The notes beneath the pieces are model-generated. The model was not told where the DNA came from. It saw nothing but the letters and a program-made list of their open reading frames with translations, and searched no databases. A stretch of DNA of 64,000 nt from IMG/VR virus record IMGVR_UViG_3300028610_000987, positions 1 through 64,000 of that record; one strand, 5' to 3'. Made by a program: the position numbers and the translations under genes. Positions 1 through 8,798 of the stretch are shown in pieces. Numbering within the stretch: position 1 is the stretch's first letter; each line of letters opens with the position of its first letter. This stretch comes from a virus.

Positions 1-566
1 TCCTGTGGTGTTTCGGACAGGGTCTTCATTGATTCTTCAAATATTTGACCCAAGGACACAACAGTTGCGCCTTGATCCATGATGTCTCCTGTGAATTCAA
101 ATATTGGTTCTTCGATGTTGGCTATGATCTCGTCAACACCTTCCGCTCCCGTAATGGCTTTCAGCCTGTGTTGGACCTTTTGTGCTGCCACATACCCACG
201 ACGAGCAAGAGACAATTTGTAGATAACTACGACTAGTTTTCTTACGTTATCCTCAGACGAACCAACTTCTTCTGTGAGAGATAGCAAATATTCAGAATGC
301 TTACCTCCACCTACGAAGTCTTCGAATCCCAGAATCTTGGCTACCGCCTGTATGTTCGGCAAATCGAATGTTTTGGCGTCTTGGTTGTGAACAAGATGAG
401 TCAAAATCGTGAAAAGTTCTTGATTGTACATCCAGTAAAAATCTTTGACACTGAGTATATCTTCGACGCCAAAGAAACAGTCTGACCCGTGGGCAATTAT
501 GCCAGCCAAGACTGCTCGTTCCATGCCTGAGTCTTGTAGAATAGCGTTCGACTTATTGCTAACCAT
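1..566 (-). CDS. DnaB-like replicative helicase, N-terminal part (cut by window edge)
   Basis: The first 188 residues of a protein that runs off the left edge. The start of the protein (residues about 14-45, with ERAVLAGIIAHG followed by a helical segment containing FYWMYNQELFTIL) looks like the N-terminal domain of DnaB helicases, which binds primase and helps form the hexamer; the ATPase domain lies outside the window. The ATG at 566 overlaps the stop of the upstream gene by 8 bases, so translation is probably coupled. Function as the phage replication-fork helicase is family inference; the P-loop cannot be checked here. Confidence 0.75.
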   Translation of the reverse strand, partial: MVSNKSNAILQDSGMERAVLAGIIAHGSDCFFGVEDILSVKDFYWMYNQELFTILTHLVHNQDAKTFDLPNIQAVAKILGFEDFVGGGKHSEYLLSLTEEVGSSEDNVRKLVVVIYKLSLARRGYVAAQKVQHRLKAITGAEGVDEIIANIEEPIFEFTGDIMDQGATVVSLGQIFEESMKTLSETPQ

Positions 567-1152
567 TAAATTGACTCTTTCTGCCATTTAGACATGATGG
601 ACATTTTTGTCCCATTTGACCAGTCTGTCTATTTGACTCAAAATCTCGTAGGCATTCATTGCATTGGACCTTGTATGTTTTGGTTGGTCGTTTTTCAAAA
701 TGGGTTCGATCAGTTTTCGCCGCCTTTTCCTTATTCTTAGCGATTTCTTCTGGATCAGGAACATTCGTAATGTGCTGTACGGTTCCAATATCTCTCGGTC
801 CGGGTGTCCTCCTATTGCCTTCAAGTACGATAGAAGAATCTTCACCCTCTTTGGAAATGGTTTTTGCTTTCTTCTTTCCGGTCTTCTTGGTTTTCTTGAC
901 CTTCTTTCTCTTTCCACGTCTTCTCGTGGAAGTTGCGGATTCAACCTCGGCTTCCTCAAGGCAAATTTCTGCGTTTACATCTAATCCCAATGCCGTCTCT
1001 GCAATGTCATGAATTTTCTGCATGGCTTCTGGGGCATTCATCTGACCAGGAACAGGCAAACACTGACCGGTCAATCTTTCAAATCCTTCGCAAACAGTTT
1101 TCCAATTGCCAGCAAGGATGCCTTCTCCGATATCATCTATTGGACTGCTCAT
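559..1152 (-). CDS. basic zinc-finger protein, unknown function
   Basis: 197 residues. The middle (about 75-100) is almost entirely Lys/Arg/Thr, a likely nucleic-acid-binding or flexible linker, and the C-terminus carries a CNEC...CPSC zinc ribbon (about residues 164-186). It lies directly upstream of the DnaB-like gene with overlapping ends, so a replication-linked role such as helicase loading is possible but not shown. Ribosome site AAGGG precedes the ATG. Confidence 0.7.
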   Translation of the reverse strand: MSSPIDDIGEGILAGNWKTVCEGFERLTGQCLPVPGQMNAPEAMQKIHDIAETALGLDVNAEICLEEAEVESATSTRRRGKRKKVKKTKKTGKKKAKTISKEGEDSSIVLEGNRRTPGPRDIGTVQHITNVPDPEEIAKNKEKAAKTDRTHFEKRPTKTYKVQCNECLRDFESNRQTGQMGQKCPSCLNGRKSQFNG

Positions 1153-1568
1153 CTGTTGTTCCCTTCGTTGTACCGGGCTCGAACAAGCCCACTTATGCTC
1201 TGACCAACCAATTCTATTCTTCTAGCCAGATAAGCTATTCGCTCTAACCTCAACTCTGCTTTTCTGACCCACGACACCAATTTCGTGCGATCTTCCCCTA
1301 ACAAACGATTGGTAATCTGCTCTGACCATTTAAGAAACGTCTTACACTCGTTTGCTTTTTGCTGTAGGAACAATGCGTATTGAGCCAAGATAACAGTATC
1401 TTCAGACAAGTCCACAGATGATTGTTCCCTCAGCAACTCTCTTGTAAAACCAAGAATGGTTTCTATCTCTGAGTTTTTCGGTTGATATTTCGGCAAGCCC
1501 AGTGATTTTACCCACCGGTCTAGTTCTGCGGAGTATGTCTCGGATTCTTCTTTGAGGTTACTCATCAT
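1149..1568 (-). CDS. hypothetical helical protein
   Basis: 139 residues, mostly amphipathic helix, no recognised domain. It starts inside the end of the upstream nuclease-like gene (shared GATGAGTAA) and ends inside the start of the zinc-finger gene, placing it in the same operon as the helicase. Confidence 0.7.
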   Translation of the reverse strand: MMSNLKEESETYSAELDRWVKSLGLPKYQPKNSEIETILGFTRELLREQSSVDLSEDTVILAQYALFLQQKANECKTFLKWSEQITNRLLGEDRTKLVSWVRKAELRLERIAYLARRIELVGQSISGLVRARYNEGNNR

Positions 1569-1917
1569 AAATTTCTAACAAACGAAATCCATTTAGTTCG
1601 CACCAATCACGTTTTTTCTGATCCACATCTTGCTGGTTGTGAAACTCTTTTCTGGTTTTGTGAAAATGCTTAACGTGCTTTTTGTGTTGTCTGCCATGGC
1701 ATTCCACAACTAGATCGAGAGACGGTATGAAAAAGTCTAATATAAATCCATCACCCGGCACGATAACTTCTTCGAAAATAACGTCATGAGGATATTTCAG
1801 AACCAATTGCTGGCCAACTTCGTACTGAAATTGCGATTTCGATTTGCCTCTTGTCCTGATACGCTTGTTGTTAAGACGCAGCGTTATTTGTTTTCCTCTG
1901 AGAGAAAGAACTTCCAT
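1558..1917 (-). CDS. Vsr-like / PD-(D/E)XK endonuclease-like protein
   Basis: 119 residues. A central FILDFFIP...LVVECHGRQH segment (residues about 57-76) supplies the D and ExH of a very-short-patch-repair or DUF559-type nuclease core, and the C-terminal KKRDWCELNGFRLLEI segment matches the helix and strand that end this fold. Phages use such enzymes as homing or repair nucleases. It lies between the deaminase and the helicase-side genes. Single-domain and complete; whether active is unknown. Confidence 0.65.
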   Translation of the reverse strand: MEVLSLRGKQITLRLNNKRIRTRGKSKSQFQYEVGQQLVLKYPHDVIFEEVIVPGDGFILDFFIPSLDLVVECHGRQHKKHVKHFHKTRKEFHNQQDVDQKKRDWCELNGFRLLEIYDE

Positions 1918-1918
1918 G

Positions 1919-2473
1919 TTACACCGCTATGTCTTCGCCATTGAATCTTGTGATTACACCAACCTCTCCGTCATACAAACAACACTCAACTCCAGCCTCG
2001 TTCATCATCTCCCATGCATTAACGATAGACTCTACCCAAGTGGTATGGCTACCAGCCAAGGCCATCAATTGAGCATGTCCCACTACCTTGATAATACCAG
2101 CCTGAATGATCGCCTTGGCACACTCAGAACATGCATAGAATGGGCAATACAGGGTTGTCTCCCTAGTCGCATTGCCGTTCCTGGCCGCATTGAAGATAGC
2201 ACCGTTCTCGGCATGAACAACCATTCTGTATTTGGTGGTCTTGTCTGTCAGGCGACTCTGGGTCTCTGCGACTCCGTCAGGAAACTTATTCACACCATAA
2301 GACAAGATTCCATGGTGGCAACTGACAAGAACCGAACCGTTTTTTGTGCTCGGATCAGGGCTTACAGAGTTCGCGTGTTCGTATGCCTTCTGTAGCATCT
2401 GTCGATGCAAATAATCATTTGTCACGGTAAACGGGTGCTTTAGCCACGCTAGTTCGTCTCTAACACTAATCAT
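1919..2473 (-). CDS. deoxycytidylate (dCMP) deaminase-like zinc enzyme
   Basis: 184 residues from the ATG that follows GGAGG. Zinc and catalytic residues of the cytidine/dCMP deaminase family are present: HAE (residues 87-89) and the PFYACSEC motif with two cysteines (115 and 118). The enzyme would convert dCMP to dUMP, the substrate of the ThyX encoded at 17 kb. The ATG overlaps the RecA stop by 8 bases. Substrate (dCMP rather than another pyrimidine) is family inference. Confidence 0.85.
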   Translation of the reverse strand: MISVRDELAWLKHPFTVTNDYLHRQMLQKAYEHANSVSPDPSTKNGSVLVSCHHGILSYGVNKFPDGVAETQSRLTDKTTKYRMVVHAENGAIFNAARNGNATRETTLYCPFYACSECAKAIIQAGIIKVVGHAQLMALAGSHTTWVESIVNAWEMMNEAGVECCLYDGEVGVITRFNGEDIAV

Positions 2474-3527
2474 CTTTTTTTTCCTCCGGAAGCACAATGC
2501 CTCTAACTTCCCTTTCGAGTTTTTCCAATTTGTCGGGGTTTTCTTTTAGAAAATTCGACAATCTAGCCAGACCCTGAAACTTAGGCGGGTTTTTCTTTTT
2601 CTCTGCGAACATTGGTATAGAATACCATGCACCGGCTTTCTCAATGAGTCCCAAGTTCTCCGCAGTATTTACGATGTCCCTAATTCTGTCGATACCTATG
2701 CCGTATCTCAGAGGTAATACGCAAGGCAATAGTGGTCGTCCCATTGCGGAGGATTGAACAGTTATGTGCATATCATGTCCATCGGGAGCGTTGGTTTCTG
2801 TATTGCGATCCCATTGCTGGGTCCACGCAACCTTTAGCCAAACAGAACATGCATATTGGATGGCTATGCCGCCTTTTTCTGTCCACTTCGGACCACGAGG
2901 CTCGCGGTTCGTCATCATTTGAGATATGAAAATCAGAATAACATCCTGGGCATCAACTATTTGTTGTGCGCGTCTGAAAAATGCAGACAACAATTTCGCA
3001 GGGCCAGCCATGTCTTTGTTGCTACCAATGTCTTCTTCTTGTTCTGTCATAGTAGAAAGTGCAGCGATGCTATCTACCACTACGACGGCCCTGTTCTGCG
3101 TCTTGGCAATTCTCTCGATGATATTCAGATAGTCTTCTGCTGTTAAAGCCTTCTCTACTTTATGAGGGACAACCTGTAGCTTAGAAGGATCAAGTCCTTG
3201 GATAGTTTCCAGAAGCGCAGGAGTACATCTTTTCTCGATATTGACGTAGAACGTCGGTCTATTTTCTATCTGGGCATTCCTGAGTATTTCCAAACATAAT
3301 GTTGTCTTGCCACTCTTTGGCTTTCCAGTAATCAGACAAATCGTTCCGTCAGGTATTCCACCGCTTAATGCTATGTCCAAAGAAAGAGGTGTGTGTAGCA
3401 ACTCTCTAGATTGCGGAGGCAAAGCCTTGTCTGCCGTAGCAATAATGCCTTCGCCATGTATTCTGGTTAAAAAAGCATCCAAACTTTCGTTTTCAATCTT
3501 AGGTTTTCTTTTAACCATTTTCAGCAT
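2466..3527 (-). CDS. recA: RecA-family recombinase
   Basis: 353 residues. Walker A GKPKSGKTT (68-76), a Walker B VVVVDSIAAL strand and the following MTEQEEDIG and FISQM segments are those of RecA. It would polymerise on single-stranded DNA for recombination and replication restart. A second in-frame ATG three codons in (3518) has a GAG at better spacing, so the start could be there. Neighbours are deaminase, nuclease-like and helicase genes of the replication module. Confidence 0.92.
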   Translation of the reverse strand: MLKMVKRKPKIENESLDAFLTRIHGEGIIATADKALPPQSRELLHTPLSLDIALSGGIPDGTICLITGKPKSGKTTLCLEILRNAQIENRPTFYVNIEKRCTPALLETIQGLDPSKLQVVPHKVEKALTAEDYLNIIERIAKTQNRAVVVVDSIAALSTMTEQEEDIGSNKDMAGPAKLLSAFFRRAQQIVDAQDVILIFISQMMTNREPRGPKWTEKGGIAIQYACSVWLKVAWTQQWDRNTETNAPDGHDMHITVQSSAMGRPLLPCVLPLRYGIGIDRIRDIVNTAENLGLIEKAGAWYSIPMFAEKKKNPPKFQGLARLSNFLKENPDKLEKLEREVRGIVLPEEKKDD

Positions 3528-3981
3528 CTCTTATCTTTGCAAGGACATTCTTTCTTCCCGTATCTACAAAAGTAGCATTTTTCTTGGAGTCGATTTTGGT
3601 TGGCTGCTTTTTATTGGACAGAGATTCTCTTTGGCTCAGCAGTTCTTGATAACACTTATGAGTCAACCTAACCACCCTCGCAACTGTTTTCTTAGAAACT
3701 AGCGCCTTGATGTAGTTGGTTTTGATCACCTTTATGAGTGCTACCTGAACGAGTGTGTCCCCCAAATCCAATTCTCTCCCAAGATTGGACATGCCTCGTA
3801 TTTCTCTTCCGTATTTTGGCCCCCAGTATTTCCTGTCCGACCAAAATCGCGGCCCTATTTTCTGGTTTACATTCAAGCAAACCATCTCTATGATGTAATC
3901 TCTAAATGCGATATAGAGTCCCGGCGTTGTCGGCGAGGCGTATGGATGTTTTTCACTTTGAGGCTGGTGTTTGATACCCAC
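3511..3981 (-). CDS. hypothetical protein
   Basis: 156 residues, basic, with no recognised motif. A short Trp/Lys/Arg-rich stretch (RFWSDRKYWGPKYGRE) near residue 45 could contact nucleic acid. It overlaps the start of recA by 17 bases and shares a TAATG-type junction with its upstream gene. Confidence 0.7.
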   Translation of the reverse strand: MGIKHQPQSEKHPYASPTTPGLYIAFRDYIIEMVCLNVNQKIGPRFWSDRKYWGPKYGREIRGMSNLGRELDLGDTLVQVALIKVIKTNYIKALVSKKTVARVVRLTHKCYQELLSQRESLSNKKQPTKIDSKKNATFVDTGRKNVLAKIRDAENG

Positions 3982-4415
3982 TATGGATTCCGTATCAAAA
4001 AGAAACCTGCATTTTCAACAGTTCGTTCTTCTGCTATCGCATGATCAAACTTGGGCTGTCGGTGCCAAATCACTTCGATTTTATTGCCATCGTAAAATCC
4101 AACCGCAACGTAATTATTTTGACCACCACCCCATACAGCCTGCTGTTTGTTGCCAAAAAAATATCCCTTTTGATTTGGTGGCATTTTGACATCTACACCG
4201 TTTGGACCCTGTAGTCTTATTCCGGTGATAGAAATGTTCGGATTGACTTCCATCCATTTTGCCAATCTTGCCCACGCTGCTCTTTCGTCTGGGCGATTGT
4301 CCTGGATTACAGTTCTCCCGTCCGAAAGAGATGCTAAAAATCGGACAACAGGCGTTTTATTGGTTACAACAAACGCCAGTTGTTCATCGCCGACAGTGTC
4401 AATAGAATCGGTCAT
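3981..4415 (-). CDS. hypothetical protein
   Basis: 144 residues from an ATG seven bases after GGGAG; an in-frame TTG one codon earlier is less likely. No family recognised; the C-terminal half is rich in aromatic and glycine residues (YFFGNKQQAVWGGGQNNY). Confidence 0.7.
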   Translation of the reverse strand: MTDSIDTVGDEQLAFVVTNKTPVVRFLASLSDGRTVIQDNRPDERAAWARLAKWMEVNPNISITGIRLQGPNGVDVKMPPNQKGYFFGNKQQAVWGGGQNNYVAVGFYDGNKIEVIWHRQPKFDHAIAEERTVENAGFFLIRNP

Positions 4416-4419
4416 CAAT

Positions 4420-4767
4420 CTACTCCCTATCTTTTTGTTCCTTGGCGTATGGAGAACGATTGAGTTCTTTGTCTGCCCTCTGAGACTCAGAACCGGTCAT
4501 TGCCACAACACCCTTGCCAGCATCCAAAGCCCTTCTCTTGTCCTTCGGCTTCATACAAACAATACGGTCACTATCACTGGACTTCTCTTCTTTTTCCTTA
4601 ACAACCTCAACAACCACTTTCTTACTATTTACGGTTTCAAAAGCCGTACACATAGACTCAATCTCCTTGAGGAACTCAGCCCTAGTCTTCGTACTTTTCC
4701 GACCAAGATTCACGGTTGAATTTTCCACAAACTTCAGAAGGTCTTTTTTGAATTTCTTAAAAGTCAC
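4420..4767 (-). CDS. hypothetical charged protein, GTG start
   Basis: 115 residues. The GTG start is chosen because AAAGGAG lies 8 bases upstream; a TTG eight codons earlier has no ribosome site. Highly charged and helical, with Lys/Glu repeats in the middle. No function can be inferred. Confidence 0.6.
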   Translation of the reverse strand: MTFKKFKKDLLKFVENSTVNLGRKSTKTRAEFLKEIESMCTAFETVNSKKVVVEVVKEKEEKSSDSDRIVCMKPKDKRRALDAGKGVVAMTGSESQRADKELNRSPYAKEQKDRE

Positions 4768-5089
4768 TGCGAAATCTCCTTTGTGCCACAATAAATGGCG
4801 TTCTGCTCTTGCTCCGTAAAAATTCTGTATACGAATCGTAACATTGTTTACTACACGCTTTCAGTCTCCAGAACATCCCTCCGCGCTCACGGTCTTTTTT
4901 GAATAAATTGTTGTTAGTGTCGAGTGTGTCAAATAAATCACCCTCATTAGAAGCAAGAACAAAATACCTATCGTTACACCATTGCGCAAAGACATTGAAA
5001 TTAGAGCACATCTTTACTGGCTCGTCGGGGCCATTAACAATTTCATGCGGTGTGCCGCTCTCGTCGACCTGTATTATTTTGGTTCTCAT
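4757..5089 (-). CDS. hypothetical protein
   Basis: 110 residues, acidic N-terminus, basic C-terminus. The ATG overlaps the upstream stop (ATGA), typical of translational coupling. Not recognised. Confidence 0.65.
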   Translation of the reverse strand: MRTKIIQVDESGTPHEIVNGPDEPVKMCSNFNVFAQWCNDRYFVLASNEGDLFDTLDTNNNLFKKDRERGGMFWRLKACSKQCYDSYTEFLRSKSRTPFIVAQRRFRSDF

Positions 5090-5418
5090 TTTTTCCGCGC
5101 CTTAAAAAATATGTCAGCCTCAACCGGAGCGCCTTCACCATCGTCAACATCGAAAATCATGTCGTCGTTAGGAGCACCCGGAGCAAATTGGCCAATGACT
5201 TGTTCTACGTCTGAATATGAACCACAAGTCCCACATTCTACCACCACTCTCGACAACACCTTAGCTTTGGTGTTTCCTTTGATCGCAATCAGTTGCAAAC
5301 ACAGCAATTCTTGCCCACAACCATTACACTTGAAATAGACACGACCATTGTCCACTAACCCCTTTAGCGGTCGATTTTCTCTACCGACTTGTTCTACCCG
5401 CAACTTAGGATTCTCCAT
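5086..5418 (-). CDS. zinc-ribbon protein, unknown
   Basis: 110 residues with CNGCGQ and CGTCGS pairs (about 31-34 and 62-65), a zinc-ribbon spacing. The TAATG junction joins it to the FmdB-like gene upstream. Acidic C-terminal tail ends in KARKK. Confidence 0.7.
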   Translation of the reverse strand: MENPKLRVEQVGRENRPLKGLVDNGRVYFKCNGCGQELLCLQLIAIKGNTKAKVLSRVVVECGTCGSYSDVEQVIGQFAPGAPNDDMIFDVDDGEGAPVEADIFFKARKK

Positions 5419-5834
5419 TACTCCACCTTTCCCTCTCGAATGTATTTTCCTGGATTGTTCAATATCTTCTTGTCAATCTTGCCATCTCTCCAGAAAGGTT
5501 TACCACTTTTGTTCTTTCCTCGGCCTAGCTTGTCACCCAGCTTAGGTTTCCTTCGCTTGTCATTTTTGACCGTTCTTGTCCCACGACACGGATTCTCCGT
5601 ACCCTTTACTACCACAGCCGCTCCTGGCCCTATCAACTTCATCAATTTGGATTTACCGCACTCTGGACAATCCTTGAGCGGTTCTGCTAACATCGAGTGA
5701 AAAGCCTCAAATTCGAACCCACATTCTTCACATTCGTAATCGTAGGTTGGCGTGATGCACCCCCTTTGTAACGATCTTTTTGACTCCGGGATAGAACAAC
5801 ACGTCAGGAAGCTTCCTTCTCTTAAGCATAACAT
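5418..5834 (-). CDS. FmdB-like zinc-ribbon protein
   Basis: The segment PTYDYECEECGFEFEAF followed by CPECGKSKLMKLIG is the FmdB-type zinc ribbon, small proteins often called regulators but of uncertain role; a basic tail of about 60 residues follows. Family members begin immediately before PTYDYEC, yet the nearest in-frame ATG is 28 codons upstream and has no spaced ribosome site. The true start may be a non-standard codon; see findings. Confidence 0.65.
   Translation of the reverse strand: MLCLREGSFLTCCSIPESKRSLQRGCITPTYDYECEECGFEFEAFHSMLAEPLKDCPECGKSKLMKLIGPGAAVVVKGTENPCRGTRTVKNDKRRKPKLGDKLGRGKNKSGKPFWRDGKIDKKILNNPGKYIREGKVE
5728..5829 (-). CDS. possible 33-residue basic peptide overlapping the FmdB-like gene
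   Basis: A short reading frame in another phase from the FmdB-like gene starts at an ATG six bases after AAGGA, just downstream of promoter 5886-5914, and encodes a Lys/Arg-rich peptide beginning MLKRRKLPDV. It may be a genuine small gene or a leader that sets translation of the overlapping gene. Confidence 0.35.
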   Translation of the reverse strand: MLKRRKLPDVLFYPGVKKIVTKGVHHANLRLRM

Positions 5835-5885
5835 TCCTTTTTTTCGTGTTTTCTGGGATCAGGATATCTATCATGATGATACCTC

Positions 5886-5914
5886 ATTATACGTCCAACT
5901 CGGCCTTTTGTGCC
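5886..5914 (-). promoter_or_regulatory. phage promoter, shared family (copy 1)
   Basis: On the minus strand GGCACA, 17 bases, TATAAT, with GACG directly before the -10 box. The same arrangement recurs at 16969, 30111 and 31583. It would drive the small genes to its left. Confidence 0.6.
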
Positions 5915-6483
5915 ATAGAAATCGTATCTATTTCAAAAGTTTTTTTAGCAAATACCCCGAGACACTTACGATGTTTGTGGGTACAGCGGCCTTTTTTCAC
6001 TTCTTCGTGTATCTGCTCTTTGATGGCATGTATAGTTTCGGGTGAACGTTTCCCAACCCTCTGAACGGCAGCGGTGATAAGACTGAGCATACTTCCTCGT
6101 CTCATGAAGGCGCGTATCAGGAGAAGTCCTGCGGCGACGAATATGAAGACTATGACACCGGTCCCAACAACCACCCATCCAGCCCCACCATAATTTATGG
6201 TTTCCGCTTGTACGCTTTTTCTCCATAGGGAGAGTTCTTCGGCAACTTGGTTGGTCTGTTCGATCCTATTGTTGACCTGTTCTATTTTTTCAGCAACAAC
6301 TGAACTGTTGGCCTTCTGTTCGACAAGCTTCTCCATCTTTCCCATATCGTTGCGGATACCCTGGATGTCGGTCTTGATTGCGTCAGGAGCAACACACCCT
6401 GGCACGACGCAAAAGAGTAGGGCTAAGAAGATAGCCGCTTTCGCATTTCTTTGTTTCGTTGCTTTCTGGTTTTTTGCTCGCAC
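5887..6483 (-). CDS. lipoprotein with a second membrane span
   Basis: 198 residues from a GTG nine bases after GGAG; an ATG 24 codons upstream would put extra charged residues before the signal. A signal sequence (AIFLALLFCVVPGC) ends in a lipobox Cys; then a coiled-coil segment (about 35-95, NNRIEQTNQ) and a membrane span (GWVVVGTGVIVFIFVAAGLLLI) follow. Such an architecture fits an envelope-spanning protein; a spanin or superinfection role is possible but unproved. Its start overlaps the RNase H gene end by 61 bases. Confidence 0.65.
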   Translation of the reverse strand: MRAKNQKATKQRNAKAAIFLALLFCVVPGCVAPDAIKTDIQGIRNDMGKMEKLVEQKANSSVVAEKIEQVNNRIEQTNQVAEELSLWRKSVQAETINYGGAGWVVVGTGVIVFIFVAAGLLLIRAFMRRGSMLSLITAAVQRVGKRSPETIHAIKEQIHEEVKKGRCTHKHRKCLGVFAKKTFEIDTISMAQKAELDV

Positions 6484-6887
6484 TTTTCCGCTCTCCTTTC
6501 GAATACTGCGTTGACCAAGGCATCTGCTCGTTTGTTTTGGTTCCGTGGTACCCATTTCAGAGTATAGAATTCGAATTTGTCCAACAGATCAAGAACATAG
6601 TCTCGATGCGCTCTTAGCTCTGTTTTGTCGGCTTTGAATGCTCCTGTCAGTTGTTTGATCACAAGCTGGCTGTCTCCGATGATATGTATGATCTTGACGC
6701 CATGTTGAAGACTGCCTTTCAATCCAGCAATGAGCGCCCTGTATTCTGCAATGTTGGATGTTCCCGTACCACACGTTCTGTTGCCAGATTTTAACACTTC
6801 ATTTTCGTCTAGCATATCCACAAGAAGATAGCCATAGGCCATCTGCCCTTTTCTAATTCCTCCGTCGAAGTACAGGGTCGCTTCCAT
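6423..6887 (-). CDS. ribonuclease H (type I)-like
   Basis: 154 residues with the RNase H fold acidic residues: YFDGG (D8), AEYRALI (E), GDSQLVI (D) and NKRADALVN (D). The enzyme would degrade RNA in RNA-DNA hybrids, for example replication primers. The GTG start of the next gene lies within its basic C-terminal tail. Confidence 0.85.
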   Translation of the reverse strand: MEATLYFDGGIRKGQMAYGYLLVDMLDENEVLKSGNRTCGTGTSNIAEYRALIAGLKGSLQHGVKIIHIIGDSQLVIKQLTGAFKADKTELRAHRDYVLDLLDKFEFYTLKWVPRNQNKRADALVNAVFERRAEKCEQKTRKQRNKEMRKRLSS

Positions 6888-6890
6888 GTA

Positions 6891-7580
6891 CTATTTGACC
6901 CCCTTAATGTGTAGATGTGCAGTTTTGTGTACATTATTTTCTTGCATATAGACAACATTCTGGAAATGTGTTCCTATATCGTATCGTAGGTAGATAGAAA
7001 ATCCATATCGTCCAAGGTAGTCTGAAAGTTCATTCTCTGATGGTTCTCCTACTCGTCTCGGCTGAATACTTACTTCCAGATTGATCCATTTTACTCTCCC
7101 TGATCCTAGTAACTTGTGACCACCCTTGAGTGCTTCTAACTCAGAACCTTCTATGTCCATCCACAGAAAAATATCTTCAGGAAACTTCAACACTTCATCA
7201 AGATGATCTAGTGTTGTGCAACAAACGATTCCTTTACTGCATGTTGTTTTTTGTTTGTATGACCACTTACCTACCCATCGATCGTCAGGAGCGAGCATAC
7301 TGGATTTACCCTTGCTTTTTCTGACCATAGAAAGTATTTTGAGACATGGGGTACTCCATAATCCCCATGGGTATATTTTACCTGGATATTTAGAAGCTCT
7401 TTCTCTGAATATGTTTATATGTGGTTCAAGACCTATTATTCTCATCTTCGGCCATCGAGCTTGAAATACTTCAGCCTCGTTGTGGGGTACAGGACCAACT
7501 CCAATGTTTAACAAAGTCTTTGGCTCAATTTCAGCACAACTTTCCAACATTTCGTCTGTTGTCATTTTGTTCGTAGGCAT
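6891..7580 (-). CDS. FkbM-family methyltransferase-like protein
   Basis: 229 residues. LLNIGVGP near the N-terminus is the SAM-binding loop and LWMDIEGSELEALKG is the hallmark segment of FkbM O-methyltransferases. The substrate is unknown; phage FkbM enzymes are thought to act on sugars or nucleic-acid-linked groups. Start overlaps the upstream stop (TGATG). Confidence 0.75.
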   Translation of the reverse strand: MPTNKMTTDEMLESCAEIEPKTLLNIGVGPVPHNEAEVFQARWPKMRIIGLEPHINIFRERASKYPGKIYPWGLWSTPCLKILSMVRKSKGKSSMLAPDDRWVGKWSYKQKTTCSKGIVCCTTLDHLDEVLKFPEDIFLWMDIEGSELEALKGGHKLLGSGRVKWINLEVSIQPRRVGEPSENELSDYLGRYGFSIYLRYDIGTHFQNVVYMQENNVHKTAHLHIKGVK

Positions 7581-8533
7581 CAGAATGGAGTCTCATCGTC
7601 ACCAATTTCAGTCTTGGCACCAGGGCACATTTCACGGAAGAAACATCTCGTACAGGCGTGTTCATTGTCTGTTCGTTGAAAGTAATCAGGATTGTCTTTG
7701 TTCTCAAAGGCTTCTGTCAACATTGGGTACTCACTCCTGATTATACCCGCTTGTCTTTTCATATGCTGCATTGTCACTTCTAGGTATGGAGTAGCCCGAT
7801 CGCCGAGTTCTGCATAAGTTGCTAGATAAACAGGTATGATGATTATGTTCTCTGGTTTGTCGGTCCATCCTTGCTTGAGCGCATACATTGAATATGTCGT
7901 GAGTTGATCGATAACACTATCGCTAACGCGACCAGTTTTCCAATCCAAGAGATATATCTTACATTGATACCTGAAGCCACAGTCAATCTTAAGGGTAACT
8001 TCTTCCCCCGTATTGAGTTGGAATTTTTGGAAATCTTCTATTGATAACCAGTCTTCTTTTTTGAGACCCCGAAGAATTTCAAACAAAGGCATTTCATAGA
8101 ATGCCTTCAGTGATCGAAGAACTTTCTGTTTGAATTCTTTCAACCTTTTTGGATCGAGTTCTTCCTGGTAGAAGTGTTCTGCTAGATTGACATTTTTGGC
8201 GGGGCTATCTTGCCATCTTTTGTTTTTGGATTGCTTCCACCCTCGCCTCAGTCGTTGCACAGCAGCTTCTTGTGCTTGTTTTAATGTCCACCATCGACCT
8301 GTATTTCTGCCATCGTGTATTACTTCTTCGATAGTGTCGTGGACAACGCTCCCTATAAACATGGGAAGATTGGTCATCTTCTTGAGCATGTATGCCCGTT
8401 GGCACTCTTGTGGGGCACTGCCAAGCCAGCCTTCCCAACTTTGGAAGTACGTCAAATAGTATTGCCACGCACATTCTCTGAAAGTCTTGACTCTTGAGTT
8501 TGACCATGCGTAGGTCAGTTCAATTTTTCCCAT
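7580..8533 (-). CDS. PD-(D/E)XK nuclease with Cas4/AddB-type iron-sulfur cysteines
   Basis: 317 residues. An early Cys (FRECAWQYY, about 21), the nuclease core LKIDCGF...LLDWKTG (about 180-200) and a C-terminal CTRCFFREMC cluster match RecB-like exonucleases of the Cas4/AddB group, where four cysteines hold a 4Fe-4S cluster. Probably a DNA exonuclease for recombination or host DNA breakdown. Complete length for a single-domain member. Confidence 0.85.
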   Translation of the reverse strand: MGKIELTYAWSNSRVKTFRECAWQYYLTYFQSWEGWLGSAPQECQRAYMLKKMTNLPMFIGSVVHDTIEEVIHDGRNTGRWWTLKQAQEAAVQRLRRGWKQSKNKRWQDSPAKNVNLAEHFYQEELDPKRLKEFKQKVLRSLKAFYEMPLFEILRGLKKEDWLSIEDFQKFQLNTGEEVTLKIDCGFRYQCKIYLLDWKTGRVSDSVIDQLTTYSMYALKQGWTDKPENIIIIPVYLATYAELGDRATPYLEVTMQHMKRQAGIIRSEYPMLTEAFENKDNPDYFQRTDNEHACTRCFFREMCPGAKTEIGDDETPF

Positions 8534-8545
8534 ATCTCATCTCTC

Positions 8546-8797
8546 TTATTTACATTCTTGGCACGTAACTGTATGGTATTGTGTTCTGTTCTCTCCGCAC
8601 GTAGCTTGTCTGTTAGATGCTTCTCTATCCGCCTCTTCATGTCTACCTTTTCCCTTACATTTCTTACAGATAGCTTTGCGAAGCCTTTTCACACAATCAA
8701 CACAAAAGTCATAAAGGCCAATGCCTGGAACAGTAAGTTCCACACTTGACTCTGGGTCTATGGTATTTTTGCACAAATCACAAACACAAGTTCTCAT
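8546..8797 (-). CDS. small multi-zinc-finger protein
   Basis: 83 residues from the ATG after AGGGG. Four Cys pairs (CDLC, CVDC, CKKCKGKG, CQEC) resemble paired zinc ribbons or a DnaJ-like CxxCxGxG knuckle. Starts two bases after the phosphoesterase stop. Confidence 0.75.
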   Translation of the reverse strand: MRTCVCDLCKNTIDPESSVELTVPGIGLYDFCVDCVKRLRKAICKKCKGKGRHEEADREASNRQATCGENRTQYHTVTCQECK

Positions 8798-8798
8798 T

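Noticed and set aside
7130-7740. Several plus-strand frames over the methyltransferase and nuclease genes
   Set aside because: Shadow frames of well-supported minus-strand genes.
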